Positions 8,872 through 16,951 are shown, counted from the first letter of the stretch. The stretch is 27,085 bases of DNA from Spirochaetota bacterium (GCA_023398165.1 JAEWSQ010000016.1:1-27085), one strand, 5' to 3'. Made by a program: numbers and translations. Notes: generated from the sequence alone by a model not told the origin.

Positions 8872-11800
8872 ATGAAAAAGAAACAAAGTAAGCTACCATC
8901 AATTACGGTAACCGGACAGATTTTCTCATCCGATATGCTTCCTTCTCTTGTTCAAGGGAATGGAAAATATCAGTCTCCGGAAGATTATAAACTGCTGCCG
9001 GGTATACGATTTAGTGATGAAATAAGCCGTTCAATGCATATAGGACAAGCCTTATATGCGGAGTTTAAAAAGAAACAGACTGATGGTGCATCATTACACA
9101 ACATTACTAATGATTTTATTACAAAGCTTTTTACTCTTTCATTAAACTACACCGAGTTAAAGAAGGCTGATGAAAAACAGAAACTCGTGGAAGGCACATT
9201 GTATTCAATCCCGTATTTTGCAGCCCCTTCTGTTCCTCTCGTAATTTGTCCAGGTAATTTGAAGTTAGATCAAACTGATACCTTATTTACAACAACTAAG
9301 GAAGGTGTTACACGGAAAAAAAGCGCCTTTTCATTGGCTCAGCTCTATGTTAATGCCAGTAAAGAATGTTCGTGGGCCATAGTTACGAATGGAAAAGAAA
9401 TACGGCTCCTTCATGACAGCGACAGTATGGTGCGGCCTCAGTATGTATCATGTGATATTGAAACTATTTTCGAAGAGCAGCAGTATCCAGATTATTTAGC
9501 TTTGTGGTATATGCTTCACGCTTCGAGAGCTTTAATCTGGGAACAGTGGAGAATAGAAGGTCTTAGTCAGGGTACCCGGGTGCGTGATGGGTTACGTGCA
9601 GGAGTAACTGATGCGCTTCTTCACCTTGGAGCAGGTTTTTTACAAACAAAGGGGAAAGGAAACGAAGCGCTTCGAAAGGCTTTGCAGACAGGAAAAACCG
9701 AAGAGGGAGAGTCTTATACTCTGCATCTTTTTTACCAGGAAATGCTCCGCCTTATTTACCGGTTTCTTTTTCTTTCCACGTTGGAAGAACGTAATCTTCT
9801 TTTTGTGCATACCGAAAACGAAACCGATCTTCCAAAAGACATACAGCTTGCACAGACAATTTATACAGAAGGCTACAGCATTCACCGTCTTGCAGTACGG
9901 GCAAAGAAAAATACTAACAATGACCGTTATACCGACTTATGGCAGGGTGTAAAAATTGTGTTTAAATCTCTTCAATGCGGCAATCCTCAGCTGGATCTTA
10001 CGGCTTTGGGGGGATTATTTAAACTAGATCAATGCCCCATGCTCGATCAATGCGAACTCGATAACACCCATCTTCTAAAAACTGTCCGCAAGCTCCGCTG
10101 GTGCTACATAGATGATGTATTCACCTTTACAGACTACCGTAATATGGACACGGAAGAATTCGGAAGTGTGTACGAAAGTCTATTAGAGCTTGTGCCCCGT
10201 GTTGATTTGGATTCCGGTTCTTTTAGTTTTGTCGGTATTGGAGATGAGCGGGGCGTTGACGAAGAGGGAAAAACAACGGGAAATGAGAGAAAACTTACCG
10301 GCAGTTATTATACTTCAAGTGAACTGGTACAATGCCTCATAGAAAGTGCTCTTATTCCAGCAATAGAAAAAAAGGTAGAGAAAGAAAAACAGATTTCTTT
10401 ACAAATTAAAGAACCATTCAATGAAGAAAAAGCATTGCTCAGTATGACTGTCATTGATCCCGCCTGCGGCAGCGGACACTTTCTGCTTTCTGCAGCCCGA
10501 TGTATAGCGCAGCGCCTTGCAGAGGTACGGCAGGAGAAAAACCCGGATGAAGTAAAGGGAGAGCTCCACTACCGGCATGCTCTTCGCGATGTTATAGCTT
10601 CCTGTGTGTATGGAGTGGATTTAAATCCTATGGCTGTTGAGCTTGCCCGCACTGCGCTCTGGCTCGAAGGCTACGAGCCGGGTAAGCCTTTGGGATTTTT
10701 GGACCATCACATTAAATGCGGAAACAGCTTAACAGGCGTATTTGACATGGGTGTTTTAGAAAACGGTATACCTGATGCAGCATATTCAGTTCTGAGCGGA
10801 GATGATAAGAAAACGTGTTCGGTATTAAAAACGCTCAATAGGGATTCTAAATTAGAAAAAGTAACGGATAATTTTGAATTTGACTTTGGGCACAATACCA
10901 TGGATTCACTCGATGAGTACAGTAAACTTATTGTACGGTTGGGATTCATGAGTAACGAAACGATTGAAGAAGTTGAGGCAAAAGAAAAACGCTACCATGA
11001 ACTTCTAAAAAGCAAGGATTACTTAAAACGTAAGACAGCATGCGATCTTTACACTGCCTCATTTTTTGCTCAAAAAAATGAGAACACAAAAAGCATTGTT
11101 CCCTTAAGCACTGATATTCGAGCTGCTTTACAGGAAGAATCTGAGCCCTATGGTAAGGAAGGCACCCGGTCTTTTGCCGTTCAAATTGCACAAGAAAACA
11201 GGTTTTTCCACTGGCCTCTTGAGTTTCCCGAAATCTTCCAAAAAAATCTAGGGTTTGACTGTGTTCTGGGAAACCCACCGTGGGATGTTTCACAGCTGAA
11301 AGAAGAAGAGTTCTTTTCGCAATACAATGAAGGTATAGCAATTCTTAAAGGTGCAGAGCGTAAAAAGGCAATAGAGAACCTAAAAACAGAAGATCCTAAT
11401 CTATATGAAATATATGAAAAAGGTAAAAATGCAAATGAAGTAGCAAATATTTTTTATCAAGGAAGTTCTCGTTTTATACTTACTGCTCACGGAAAAATTA
11501 ACCTCTATGCCTTATTTGCAGAGCTCGTCTTTAATTTGCGTTCTGCTCATGGAACCGCAGGATTTATTGTGCCCTCGGGTATTGCGACCGATGACGGCAC
11601 GAAGTTCTACTTTGAAAAAATTGCAACCGGGGGCATGTTAAAGAGTCTCTATGATTTTGAAAATAGAGAGAAATTATTCCCGACCGTGGATAGCCGCTTT
11701 AAATTTTGCTTAATTACCCTTGCACCGAAGCTTGAATTAAGCGATTTTTCCTTCTTTCTTCTTAACACGAAAGATCTTGACGATCAACGGCGCCATTTTA

Positions 11801-13128
11801 CAATGAGAGCGGAAGACTTTGATCTTATAAACCCCAACACGCATACCTGTCCTGTGTTCCGCAGTAAAAAGGATGCTGAACTTACTAAACAAATGTATAA
11901 AAGAGCCGGCGTGTTTATAAAGGAAAAAGATTCAATTAACGGTAATCCCTGGAATGTACGTTTTAGGCAAGGCATATATAACATGACAAGTGCAAGTAAT
12001 CTTTTTCATACAAAACCCGGTAAGGACGAAACCGGTTCTGCATTATTGCCGCTCTACGAGGCTAAGATGATGCATCAGTTTGATCACCGCTGGAACACCT
12101 TCACCTCTGCCGGCACTGTCGAATCTGTTACAAGTACCCAAAAAAGAGATCCGGCATACACGGTAACGCCGCAGTACTGGGTGAGCAGAGCAGAAACAGT
12201 ACTGCGTACTACCACTATAGACGAAAAAGTTGTGTCTGCTTTACGCTCTGCCCTTTGCAGTGCCAAGGGCAGCTCAGAGTATTCTGCTTTACAAGAAGCA
12301 TGTTATAAAACCAATGATCCAAACGTAAAGAAAGTTTTTGATTCCTGCAGTCAAGCCGGAACAGATGCAGACCTAGTAAAGATGCTTTATGCACTAGCAG
12401 AAGAACACGCTCCAAAGTATTTAATGGGCTGGAGAGGAATAACAAATGCAACCAATGAGCGCACTGTTATTTCAACTATTGTACCAATATGCGGAGTAGG
12501 ACATTCTGCCAATTTGTATTATTCGACAAAAGGGTTATGTCTTGATGCTTGTTTACTGGCAAATTTTAATTCAATAGTTTTAGATTATCAAGCACGTCAA
12601 AAAGTTGGAGGAGTTAATCTTACTCAAGGGTATATTAAACAATTCCCCGTTCTTCCTCCTTCAACCTATACCCCCAAGGATCTTTCATTTATTGTTCCCC
12701 GCGTATTTGCACTTACCTATACCGCCTATGATATGAGTGCCTGGGCGGAGGCTTTATGGAATGAAAGCTCATTAGAAATGCGCATAAGACTGCTTCATGC
12801 TGCCGTAGAAGACAGCCGGTCAATACAGGATGAAAAGTTTGTGGACAGGGCTTTCAGTTCTTCTTTTATTCCGCCTATAGAGTTCGATGTAGATAAGCGC
12901 GCTGTGCTGCAAAGCGAACTCGACGCCTATTACGCACGCTTATATGGATTAAGCCGGAGCGACCTCCAGTATATTTTGGATCCCTCGTCCATTATGGAAG
13001 AAGGCTACCCTTCATTAACATTCCCGGGATTAAAGAACAGCGAAATAAAGGAATACGGCGAGTACAAAACACAGCGGCTTGTGCTTGAAGCATGGGATAA
13101 ACTGGACCGGGGAGAAATAGATGCTTGA
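8872..13128 (+). CDS. drmMI: Large adenine-specific DNA methyltransferase, DrmMI-like
   Basis: This 1418-residue protein is predicted to methylate adenine N6, marking host DNA for a DISARM-type system. SAM motif I is VIDPACGSGHFLL near residue 527, the helix following it contains YGVDLNPMAVELARTALWLE, and catalytic motif IV is LGNPPWD near 799. About 450 residues precede the methylase core and include a stretch (PLVICPGNLKLD, WAIVTNGKEIRLLHD) reminiscent of nuclease-like N-termini of Eco57I-type and HsdR proteins; I see no convincing complete PD-(D/E)XK set. The C-terminal 600 residues probably hold the target-recognition region. The true start is ATG 8872 behind GGGAGA; a GTG 69 bp upstream would overlap drmD and is not needed. 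It overlaps the HNH gene by 8 bp. PglX of BREX is a related alternative, but no other BREX gene is present. Confidence 0.88.
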   Translation: MKKKQSKLPSITVTGQIFSSDMLPSLVQGNGKYQSPEDYKLLPGIRFSDEISRSMHIGQALYAEFKKKQTDGASLHNITNDFITKLFTLSLNYTELKKADEKQKLVEGTLYSIPYFAAPSVPLVICPGNLKLDQTDTLFTTTKEGVTRKKSAFSLAQLYVNASKECSWAIVTNGKEIRLLHDSDSMVRPQYVSCDIETIFEEQQYPDYLALWYMLHASRALIWEQWRIEGLSQGTRVRDGLRAGVTDALLHLGAGFLQTKGKGNEALRKALQTGKTEEGESYTLHLFYQEMLRLIYRFLFLSTLEERNLLFVHTENETDLPKDIQLAQTIYTEGYSIHRLAVRAKKNTNNDRYTDLWQGVKIVFKSLQCGNPQLDLTALGGLFKLDQCPMLDQCELDNTHLLKTVRKLRWCYIDDVFTFTDYRNMDTEEFGSVYESLLELVPRVDLDSGSFSFVGIGDERGVDEEGKTTGNERKLTGSYYTSSELVQCLIESALIPAIEKKVEKEKQISLQIKEPFNEEKALLSMTVIDPACGSGHFLLSAARCIAQRLAEVRQEKNPDEVKGELHYRHALRDVIASCVYGVDLNPMAVELARTALWLEGYEPGKPLGFLDHHIKCGNSLTGVFDMGVLENGIPDAAYSVLSGDDKKTCSVLKTLNRDSKLEKVTDNFEFDFGHNTMDSLDEYSKLIVRLGFMSNETIEEVEAKEKRYHELLKSKDYLKRKTACDLYTASFFAQKNENTKSIVPLSTDIRAALQEESEPYGKEGTRSFAVQIAQENRFFHWPLEFPEIFQKNLGFDCVLGNPPWDVSQLKEEEFFSQYNEGIAILKGAERKKAIENLKTEDPNLYEIYEKGKNANEVANIFYQGSSRFILTAHGKINLYALFAELVFNLRSAHGTAGFIVPSGIATDDGTKFYFEKIATGGMLKSLYDFENREKLFPTVDSRFKFCLITLAPKLELSDFSFFLLNTKDLDDQRRHFTMRAEDFDLINPNTHTCPVFRSKKDAELTKQMYKRAGVFIKEKDSINGNPWNVRFRQGIYNMTSASNLFHTKPGKDETGSALLPLYEAKMMHQFDHRWNTFTSAGTVESVTSTQKRDPAYTVTPQYWVSRAETVLRTTTIDEKVVSALRSALCSAKGSSEYSALQEACYKTNDPNVKKVFDSCSQAGTDADLVKMLYALAEEHAPKYLMGWRGITNATNERTVISTIVPICGVGHSANLYYSTKGLCLDACLLANFNSIVLDYQARQKVGGVNLTQGYIKQFPVLPPSTYTPKDLSFIVPRVFALTYTAYDMSAWAEALWNESSLEMRIRLLHAAVEDSRSIQDEKFVDRAFSSSFIPPIEFDVDKRAVLQSELDAYYARLYGLSRSDLQYILDPSSIMEEGYPSLTFPGLKNSEIKEYGEYKTQRLVLEAWDKLDRGEIDA

Positions 13129-13915
13129 TTCACTTACACTTTCTATCATAGAAAAAATTGCTAATGATAGCGGCTGGAATATTTGTAAAAAACTCTCGCT
13201 GGATGAAGCAGAATTCAATAATTCTTTTTTCGACACGTCGGTATGTATTACATGTGATGCTGCCGGTTCTTTCAAAGTCTCATTTTCCAAGCCGGTTAAC
13301 CTGCATGAGATAGTGGAGACTGCAGGAACTGATCAACGTACAATTGAACATGATGCCCGTATAGAAAACAGTACTATTATAATTAAAGATAAAACTGTTC
13401 TTTCCGAGGTCTTGTACCGTTCTGCTGAAATAATTTATTCTGAGCCGGATAATCCTTTGGTGCAGTACCAGAAAAAAACAGAACTCGAGCTCGCTGAGCT
13501 TAGTACCCGCGGAGAGATTATCACAACAGATCGGGAAGCAATGGTAAAGCAAAGAGTCGGTCAGAATACATACCGCGAGGCTCAGAAAAAATACTGGGGC
13601 GGTTGCTGTGCAGTGACGGGCTGTGCTTTAGATTCTGTTCTGCGGGCGAGTCACGCGAAACCATGGGCGGACTGCGAGAGCGATGCAGAAAGGCTCGATG
13701 TCTATAACGGCTTTTTACTTACTGCTAATTTAGATGCACTTTTTGATAAAGGGTATATCTCTTTTACAGATAAGGGCGTAATTCTAATTTCTTCTCAGAT
13801 TTCTTTTAAAGAACGGACTTTGCTTGGCTTAACTTCATCAATGAAGCTGCGGCGTATACAGAGCGAGCATATAAAGTATCTGATATATCACTATAACAAT
13901 ATTTGGAAGCGTTAG
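13121..13915 (+). CDS. HNH endonuclease (HNH_2-type)
   Basis: This 264-residue protein ends in a clear HNH_2 nuclease: CCAVTGCALDSVLRASHAKPW near residues 163-183 carries the first zinc/histidine part, and YNGFLLTANLDALFDKGYI near 200-218 the asparagine part. The first 140 residues have no motif I recognise and may bind DNA or another subunit. The gene overlaps the methylase stop by 8 bp with GGGGAGAAATAG as ribosome site, so it belongs to the same transcript. DISARM as usually described has drmC (phospholipase D) rather than HNH as its nuclease-like member, so this is a candidate replacement effector. HNH_2 proteins of this shape are also common as stand-alone partners of methylases. The nuclease call is secure; its role in the system is inferred from context. 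Confidence 0.87.
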   Translation: MLDSLTLSIIEKIANDSGWNICKKLSLDEAEFNNSFFDTSVCITCDAAGSFKVSFSKPVNLHEIVETAGTDQRTIEHDARIENSTIIIKDKTVLSEVLYRSAEIIYSEPDNPLVQYQKKTELELAELSTRGEIITTDREAMVKQRVGQNTYREAQKKYWGGCCAVTGCALDSVLRASHAKPWADCESDAERLDVYNGFLLTANLDALFDKGYISFTDKGVILISSQISFKERTLLGLTSSMKLRRIQSEHIKYLIYHYNNIWKR

Positions 13916-13964
13916 AAAGCTAAGAATTTCGTGTTTTAGGGGTAAAACTAATCGGGTAAGCTTC

Positions 13965-13993
13965 TTGTCAATCAAAATTCAATGAGTTATACT
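13965..13993 (+). promoter_or_regulatory. Promoter of the AAA+ ATPase gene
   Basis: TTGTCA (13965-13970), a 17-bp spacer and TATACT (13988-13993) form a near-ideal promoter. It overlaps an ATG at 13982 that has no ribosome site, so translation must begin at ATG 14039, which is preceded by GGAAGG. The ATPase is therefore transcribed independently of the DISARM-like operon as well as by any read-through. Confidence 0.7.
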
Positions 13994-14038
13994 AAAGGCA
14001 CCGGTGTTTGTAGACGTAATTTAGATGGAAGGCTGTAT

Positions 14039-14995
14039 ATGGCAAGTAATGACTTACTAAAAAAACTTATTTCCGCTCATTATGACAATGATCAGGCTAA
14101 ATTCCGTTCTGCCGTTTTACAAATTGCAGCTGCAGAATCAAGCGCAGGTCATGCAAATGCCGCTGAAGCACTTAAAGATTTGGTTGTAAAAGGTACGGCT
14201 AATTCCTCTGTATATAAGATAAAATTGCCTGACAGTCTTTGTTCAGTAATTATTCCGTCAAATAAAGAAATGGAACTTGTTGTTTCAGATGATATTTCCG
14301 GGCGATTGGCGCGTATTTTAAAAGAATACCGGATGCGGGAAAAACTAAGAAGTAATGGACTTAAAAATCGTACAAAGATCCTGTTGGAAGGAAAACCTGG
14401 AACGGGAAAAACCTTAACAGCAAGCGTCATTGCAGGCGAATTGCAGCTGCCTTTGTATCTGATTCAGATGGATAAACTCATAACAAAGTTTATGGGCGAG
14501 ACAAGTTCTAAACTTCGCACTATTTTTGAGCAAATATACAATGAACGCGGAGTATATTTATTTGATGAATTTGATGCAATTGGTGCAGACCGGTCTTTTG
14601 ACAACGAAGTCGGTGAAATGCGCCGGGTTTTGAATACTTTCCTTAAATTTCTGGAAGAAGATGAGTCCGACAGCTTAATACTCGCGGCTACAAATAATAA
14701 AAAAATGCTGGATAAAGCTCTTTTCCGCAGATTTGATGATGTACTGCATTATTCGCTGCCGGATGAAAACCAGATAGCGAAGCTTTTTGAAATAAAACTC
14801 TCCTCTTATTACCGTCCGGTGTATATAAACAATAGTGTATTAAAACAAGCTTCCGGCCTTAGTCATGCAGAGATTACCAGGGTTTGTGAAGACTGCTTAA
14901 AAGAATTAGTACTCGGCGGTAGTGAACTAAACTCTGTTATGATAGTGAATTACATAAATGAAAGGTTAAAATCGTATGAGATAAAAGGGGCATAA
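14039..14995 (+). CDS. AAA+ ATPase of the FtsH/Cdc48-like class
   Basis: This is a 318-residue classical AAA+ protein. The N-terminal 80 residues are a small helical domain seen before such ATPases (MASNDLLKKLISAHYDND). Walker A is GKPGTGKT near residue 119, Walker B LFDEFDAIGADR near 174, sensor 1 LILAATNN near 213, and the arginine-finger region LFRRFDDVLHY near 228. Proteins of this shape in defence islands often sit next to a subtilisin-like (S8) protease gene and are thought to work with it. Here nothing but decayed DNA follows for a kilobase, so the partner may have been deleted, or the ATPase serves the operon to its left. It has its own promoter. The family call is firm; the function is not known. 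Confidence 0.87.
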   Translation: MASNDLLKKLISAHYDNDQAKFRSAVLQIAAAESSAGHANAAEALKDLVVKGTANSSVYKIKLPDSLCSVIIPSNKEMELVVSDDISGRLARILKEYRMREKLRSNGLKNRTKILLEGKPGTGKTLTASVIAGELQLPLYLIQMDKLITKFMGETSSKLRTIFEQIYNERGVYLFDEFDAIGADRSFDNEVGEMRRVLNTFLKFLEEDESDSLILAATNNKKMLDKALFRRFDDVLHYSLPDENQIAKLFEIKLSSYYRPVYINNSVLKQASGLSHAEITRVCEDCLKELVLGGSELNSVMIVNYINERLKSYEIKGA

Positions 14996-15029
14996 GTTTT
15001 GCCGGATACATTCAAACACTTTTTTTTGC

Positions 15030-15058
15030 ATGACACAAAGCAAGTTAAAAAGTATACT
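15030..15058 (+). promoter_or_regulatory. Orphan promoter with no gene behind it
   Basis: ATGACA (15030-15035), a 17-bp spacer and TATACT (15053-15058) make a good promoter, yet only a decayed relic on the other strand follows. It shares the ten bases ATGACACAAA with the operon promoter at 654. It probably drove a gene that has since been deleted, perhaps the missing partner of the AAA+ ATPase. Confidence 0.5.
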
Positions 15059-15068
15059 CCTCCTCCTC

Positions 15069-15240
15069 CTCTCCACCCCGCACTTCTCCAGCAGCTCCTC
15101 CACAGAACTGCACTTATCATTAATAGTCTTCATCATATTTTTTTTGACCCATAGCCCTTCTACTGCATATCACATTAGCTGCTTACCATACAGCTATTCT
15201 TATCAAACAAAACGGGAACAATAGTATTCACAGGTTCCTT
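15069..15240 (-). pseudogene. Collapsed second copy of the dnaE-like/exonuclease locus
   Basis: Four short pieces match, in order and orientation, parts of the intact locus at 17586-19005. Bases 15069-15115 match the exonuclease 3' end (about 17598-17642), 15116-15134 match the dnaE stop/exonuclease start (about 18158-18176), 15134-15158 match about 18422-18445, and 15160-15237 match about 18905-18995. By eye the identity is around 90-95 percent in each piece. Everything between them has been deleted, with small shared bases at some joints (TCAT at about 15132). The copy can encode nothing. It shows that this locus once carried two dnaE/exonuclease cassettes in the same orientation. Confidence 0.8.
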
Positions 15241-15297
15241 TGCTAGAAGATAACCGACAAACGAACGAGAACACCAGTGGTATTTTCAAAGTTTATT

Positions 15298-15429
15298 AGT
15301 TATAAAACACCTGTATATCAGTTATATATCAGTCATTAACCAGTTATATAACTCTCATATATAAGTTAAAAAGTTTCCGAACATAAGTTATATAGTCGAA
15401 GTTTACTAGTTACATACAGTACTGCAAAG
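15298..15429. repeat. Iteron-like array with an exact 22-bp period
   Basis: Six copies of a nine-base word start exactly every 22 bp: AGTTATAAA at 15298, AGTTATATA at 15320 and 15342, AGTTAAAAA at 15364, AGTTATATA at 15386 and AGTTACATA at 15408. The 13 bp after each word vary. A seventh, decayed unit (AGTGGTATT) sits one period earlier at 15276. A word repeated every two helical turns in AT-rich DNA is what replication-initiator iterons of plasmids look like; a repressor or recombinase array is possible. No rep gene is present in the window. The periodicity is directly visible; the origin role is inference. Confidence 0.7.
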
Positions 15430-15593
15430 CACTTGAAAACGTGTACAATGTTTTTAAGGAAGAGTAGAGGGAACCACCAATGCACGCATAAATATATTAA
15501 AAACCCCTCTTTTTTTCTCACCAACCGTTAAAAACTGCATGGTTAAAACCAATAAATAAGATATAAGAAGTAACCATGAGTATACCACTTTTG

Positions 15594-15640
15594 GTTCCCT
15601 AAGACTACTTTTTAAATCCATGAAAAAGTAGTCTTGGAAC
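15594..15640. repeat. Long hairpin
   Basis: AAGACTACTTTTT (15601-15613) and AAAAAGTAGTCTT (15623-15635) pair perfectly over 13 bp with a 9-base loop. With a 2-base bulge the stem extends to GTTCC/GGAAC (15594-15598, 15636-15640). GGAACCA-type words also occur at 15469-15476 and 15717-15723, with the opposite orientation at 15592-15599. This could be a bidirectional terminator or part of a decayed small mobile element. I see no convincing gene in 15430-15720. Confidence 0.6.
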
Positions 15641-15721
15641 AAAGTTTCTTCGTTCACAATTAACAGCATCATCCATGATGCATAGTATTTAAAACGATTT
15701 TTAGTAAAAACACTGTGGAAC

Positions 15722-15961
15722 CATTCGGTAGAGAAAAAACTCACTTCGATTCAGGAAGACAACAGCACTAAGCTTGAAAAGATGCGTGAAACAGTTGACG
15801 AAAAACTCCATAAGACGCTTGAGACACGTCTTGGCAAATCATTCAAGCTTGTAAGCGACAGGCTGGAACTTGTACAAAAAGGTCTTGGAGAGATGCAGAC
15901 TCTTGCCACAGGAGTTGGAGATCTTAAGAAGGTGCTTTCGAACGTGAAAAATAATTCTTGA
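15722..15961 (+). pseudogene. rmuC: Fragment of rmuC
   Basis: The frame reads the RmuC coiled-coil segment, including KMRETVDEKLHKTLETRLGK, FKLVSDRLELVQKGLGEM and LATGVGDLKKVLSNVK, then breaks off at a TGA after an aberrant NNS. RmuC limits recombination of DNA and is normally about 350-500 residues; only about 80 survive, with neither start nor the nuclease-like C-terminal domain. The last T and the TGA of the break point are part of the -35 hexamer of the next operon, so the junction with the toxin-antitoxin module lies at this point. The match to RmuC is confident from sequence memory. Confidence 0.82.
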
Positions 15962-15985
15962 CAAGTATAGCAAAAATGCTATACT
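15958..15985 (+). promoter_or_regulatory. Toxin-antitoxin promoter with built-in palindromic operator
   Basis: TTGACA (15958-15963) and TATACT (15980-15985) are separated by 16 bp. The spacer and -10 form a perfect inverted repeat, AGTATAGCA (15964-15972), AAAA, TGCTATACT (15977-15985). An antitoxin dimer bound here would occlude the -10 box, the usual autoregulation of type II modules. Transcription should start near 15992, leaving only about 8 nt before the toxin ATG and part of the GGTGAGG sequence upstream of the transcript start. Confidence 0.8.
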
Positions 15986-15999
15986 CTAGGTGAGGTGTA

Positions 16000-16404
16000 A
16001 TGACTTTTACATGGTATCCGCAAAATATAGATCCTGAAGAAGCTCCATCTGTAGAGGTTTTTATCGAAAAAGACCTTAAAAAACGTCATGATTTATATTC
16101 ATTAGTGCATAAATTTCTTAAAAGAATAAAACAGACTGAGTGTTTAGATGAATATTATAAAACGAAGCAACTATATAAACTTGAAGGTCAATTACACGAA
16201 ATGAGAATACCCATACAACGACGAGGCGGCGTTGTTAGAATATATTTTTGTTATAATCCGGAAAATTCTCTGGAATTGATATTGCTGGATGCAGAATTAA
16301 AGCATAAAACAGAACCTGAAAGACTTGATAATGCAAAGAAAAGACTGAAGCATTATCAAGATTACCAAAATAAAGGAAAGAAAGATGAACAAAGACGAAA
16401 ATGA
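16000..16404 (+). CDS. RelE/HigB-type toxin of a TAC module
   Basis: This 134-residue basic protein has the layout of HigB/RelE mRNA-interferase toxins of the Gp49-like branch: a short MTFTWYP start, helices with LYSLVHKFLKRIKQ, then the beta-sheet core with YKLEGQLHEMRIPIQRRGGVVRIYF and LILLDAELKHKTEP, where family members place the basic catalytic residues. It would cleave translated mRNA on the ribosome. It is first in the operon, before its antitoxin, as in HigBA, and overlaps that gene by 20 bp. The 134 residues are normal for HigB1-like toxins of toxin-antitoxin-chaperone systems. Its tail NKGKKDEQRRK is disordered and basic. The toxin family is reasonably clear from motif and context, although sequence conservation in this family is low. 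Confidence 0.82.
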   Translation: MTFTWYPQNIDPEEAPSVEVFIEKDLKKRHDLYSLVHKFLKRIKQTECLDEYYKTKQLYKLEGQLHEMRIPIQRRGGVVRIYFCYNPENSLELILLDAELKHKTEPERLDNAKKRLKHYQDYQNKGKKDEQRRK

Positions 16405-16951
16405 CATTGTCGGCTTTATGGATGAGTTGATAAACGGCGATGAGTCTTTACAAAAATTTGAAAAAGAATGGGGTGCACTCTCATCTTTTTTAGTGGATTA
16501 TGAGTACCTAAAAGAAAAAAATAAGCTTACTCAAAAAGATATAGCACAGGTCTGCGGTACTACCCAAAGTGCAATTTCAAGACTCGAAAGAATGAGAGGG
16601 AAACCAGCCTATACTCTGCTTAACCGGCTCAGCGAAGCTGTCGGAGGCAAACTCTACATCTCGCCGGTTGCAGATGTTTCTGTGACGCTCCCGCTCGACT
16701 TGCAGGACAAAGCACGGCAGATTGCAGAAAAGAAGGGCGTTTCAACACAGGATCTGCTTCACACGCTTTTACGTGATGGAATAAAAAATATAGAGTACTC
16801 AAATGCCTTTGGAGATGGAGATTGCAGTCTTGTAATATCATTGAGCAAGAAAAACATCAAACCGGGGGAATACAAAGTAAATGAACCTACAAAGGGTATA
16901 ATCCCTACAGGTGATTACCCTTATGATTTTCTTTTGGAGACTGCTGTATGA
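16385..16951 (+). CDS. HTH antitoxin with RHH-like and C-terminal extension
   Basis: This 188-residue protein has a clear Xre/HigA helix-turn-helix at residues 46-70 (LTQKDIAQVCGTTQSAISRL). A second segment at about 98-133 (VTLPLDLQDKARQIAEKKGV, then STQDLLHTLLRDGI) looks like a ribbon-helix-helix fold. The tail (134-188) is unstructured-looking and aromatic near the end (GDYPYDFLL). In TAC systems such as that of Mycobacterium tuberculosis, a C-terminal chaperone-addiction region makes the antitoxin depend on a SecB-like chaperone; this tail is the obvious candidate, since a SecB-like gene follows. It binds the toxin and presumably the palindrome in the promoter. GGAAAG precedes the start within the toxin gene, and the stop overlaps the chaperone start as ATGA. 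Two possible DNA-binding folds in one antitoxin are unusual. Confidence 0.85.
   Translation: MNKDENDIVGFMDELINGDESLQKFEKEWGALSSFLVDYEYLKEKNKLTQKDIAQVCGTTQSAISRLERMRGKPAYTLLNRLSEAVGGKLYISPVADVSVTLPLDLQDKARQIAEKKGVSTQDLLHTLLRDGIKNIEYSNAFGDGDCSLVISLSKKNIKPGEYKVNEPTKGIIPTGDYPYDFLLETAV

Noticed and set aside
716..13128. BREX system
   Set aside because: The methylase could be compared with PglX, but no BrxA, BrxB, BrxC, BrxL or PglZ homologue is present.
15069..15224. 64-residue plus-strand frame after the AAA+ gene
   Set aside because: The sequence is the reverse strand of the collapsed dnaE/exonuclease copy, so the frame is accidental.
15454..15744. 96-residue minus-strand frame with hydrophobic stretches
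   Set aside because: It has only a GTG start inside the rmuC fragment, no ribosome site, and a long perfect hairpin in its middle, so it is more likely non-coding.
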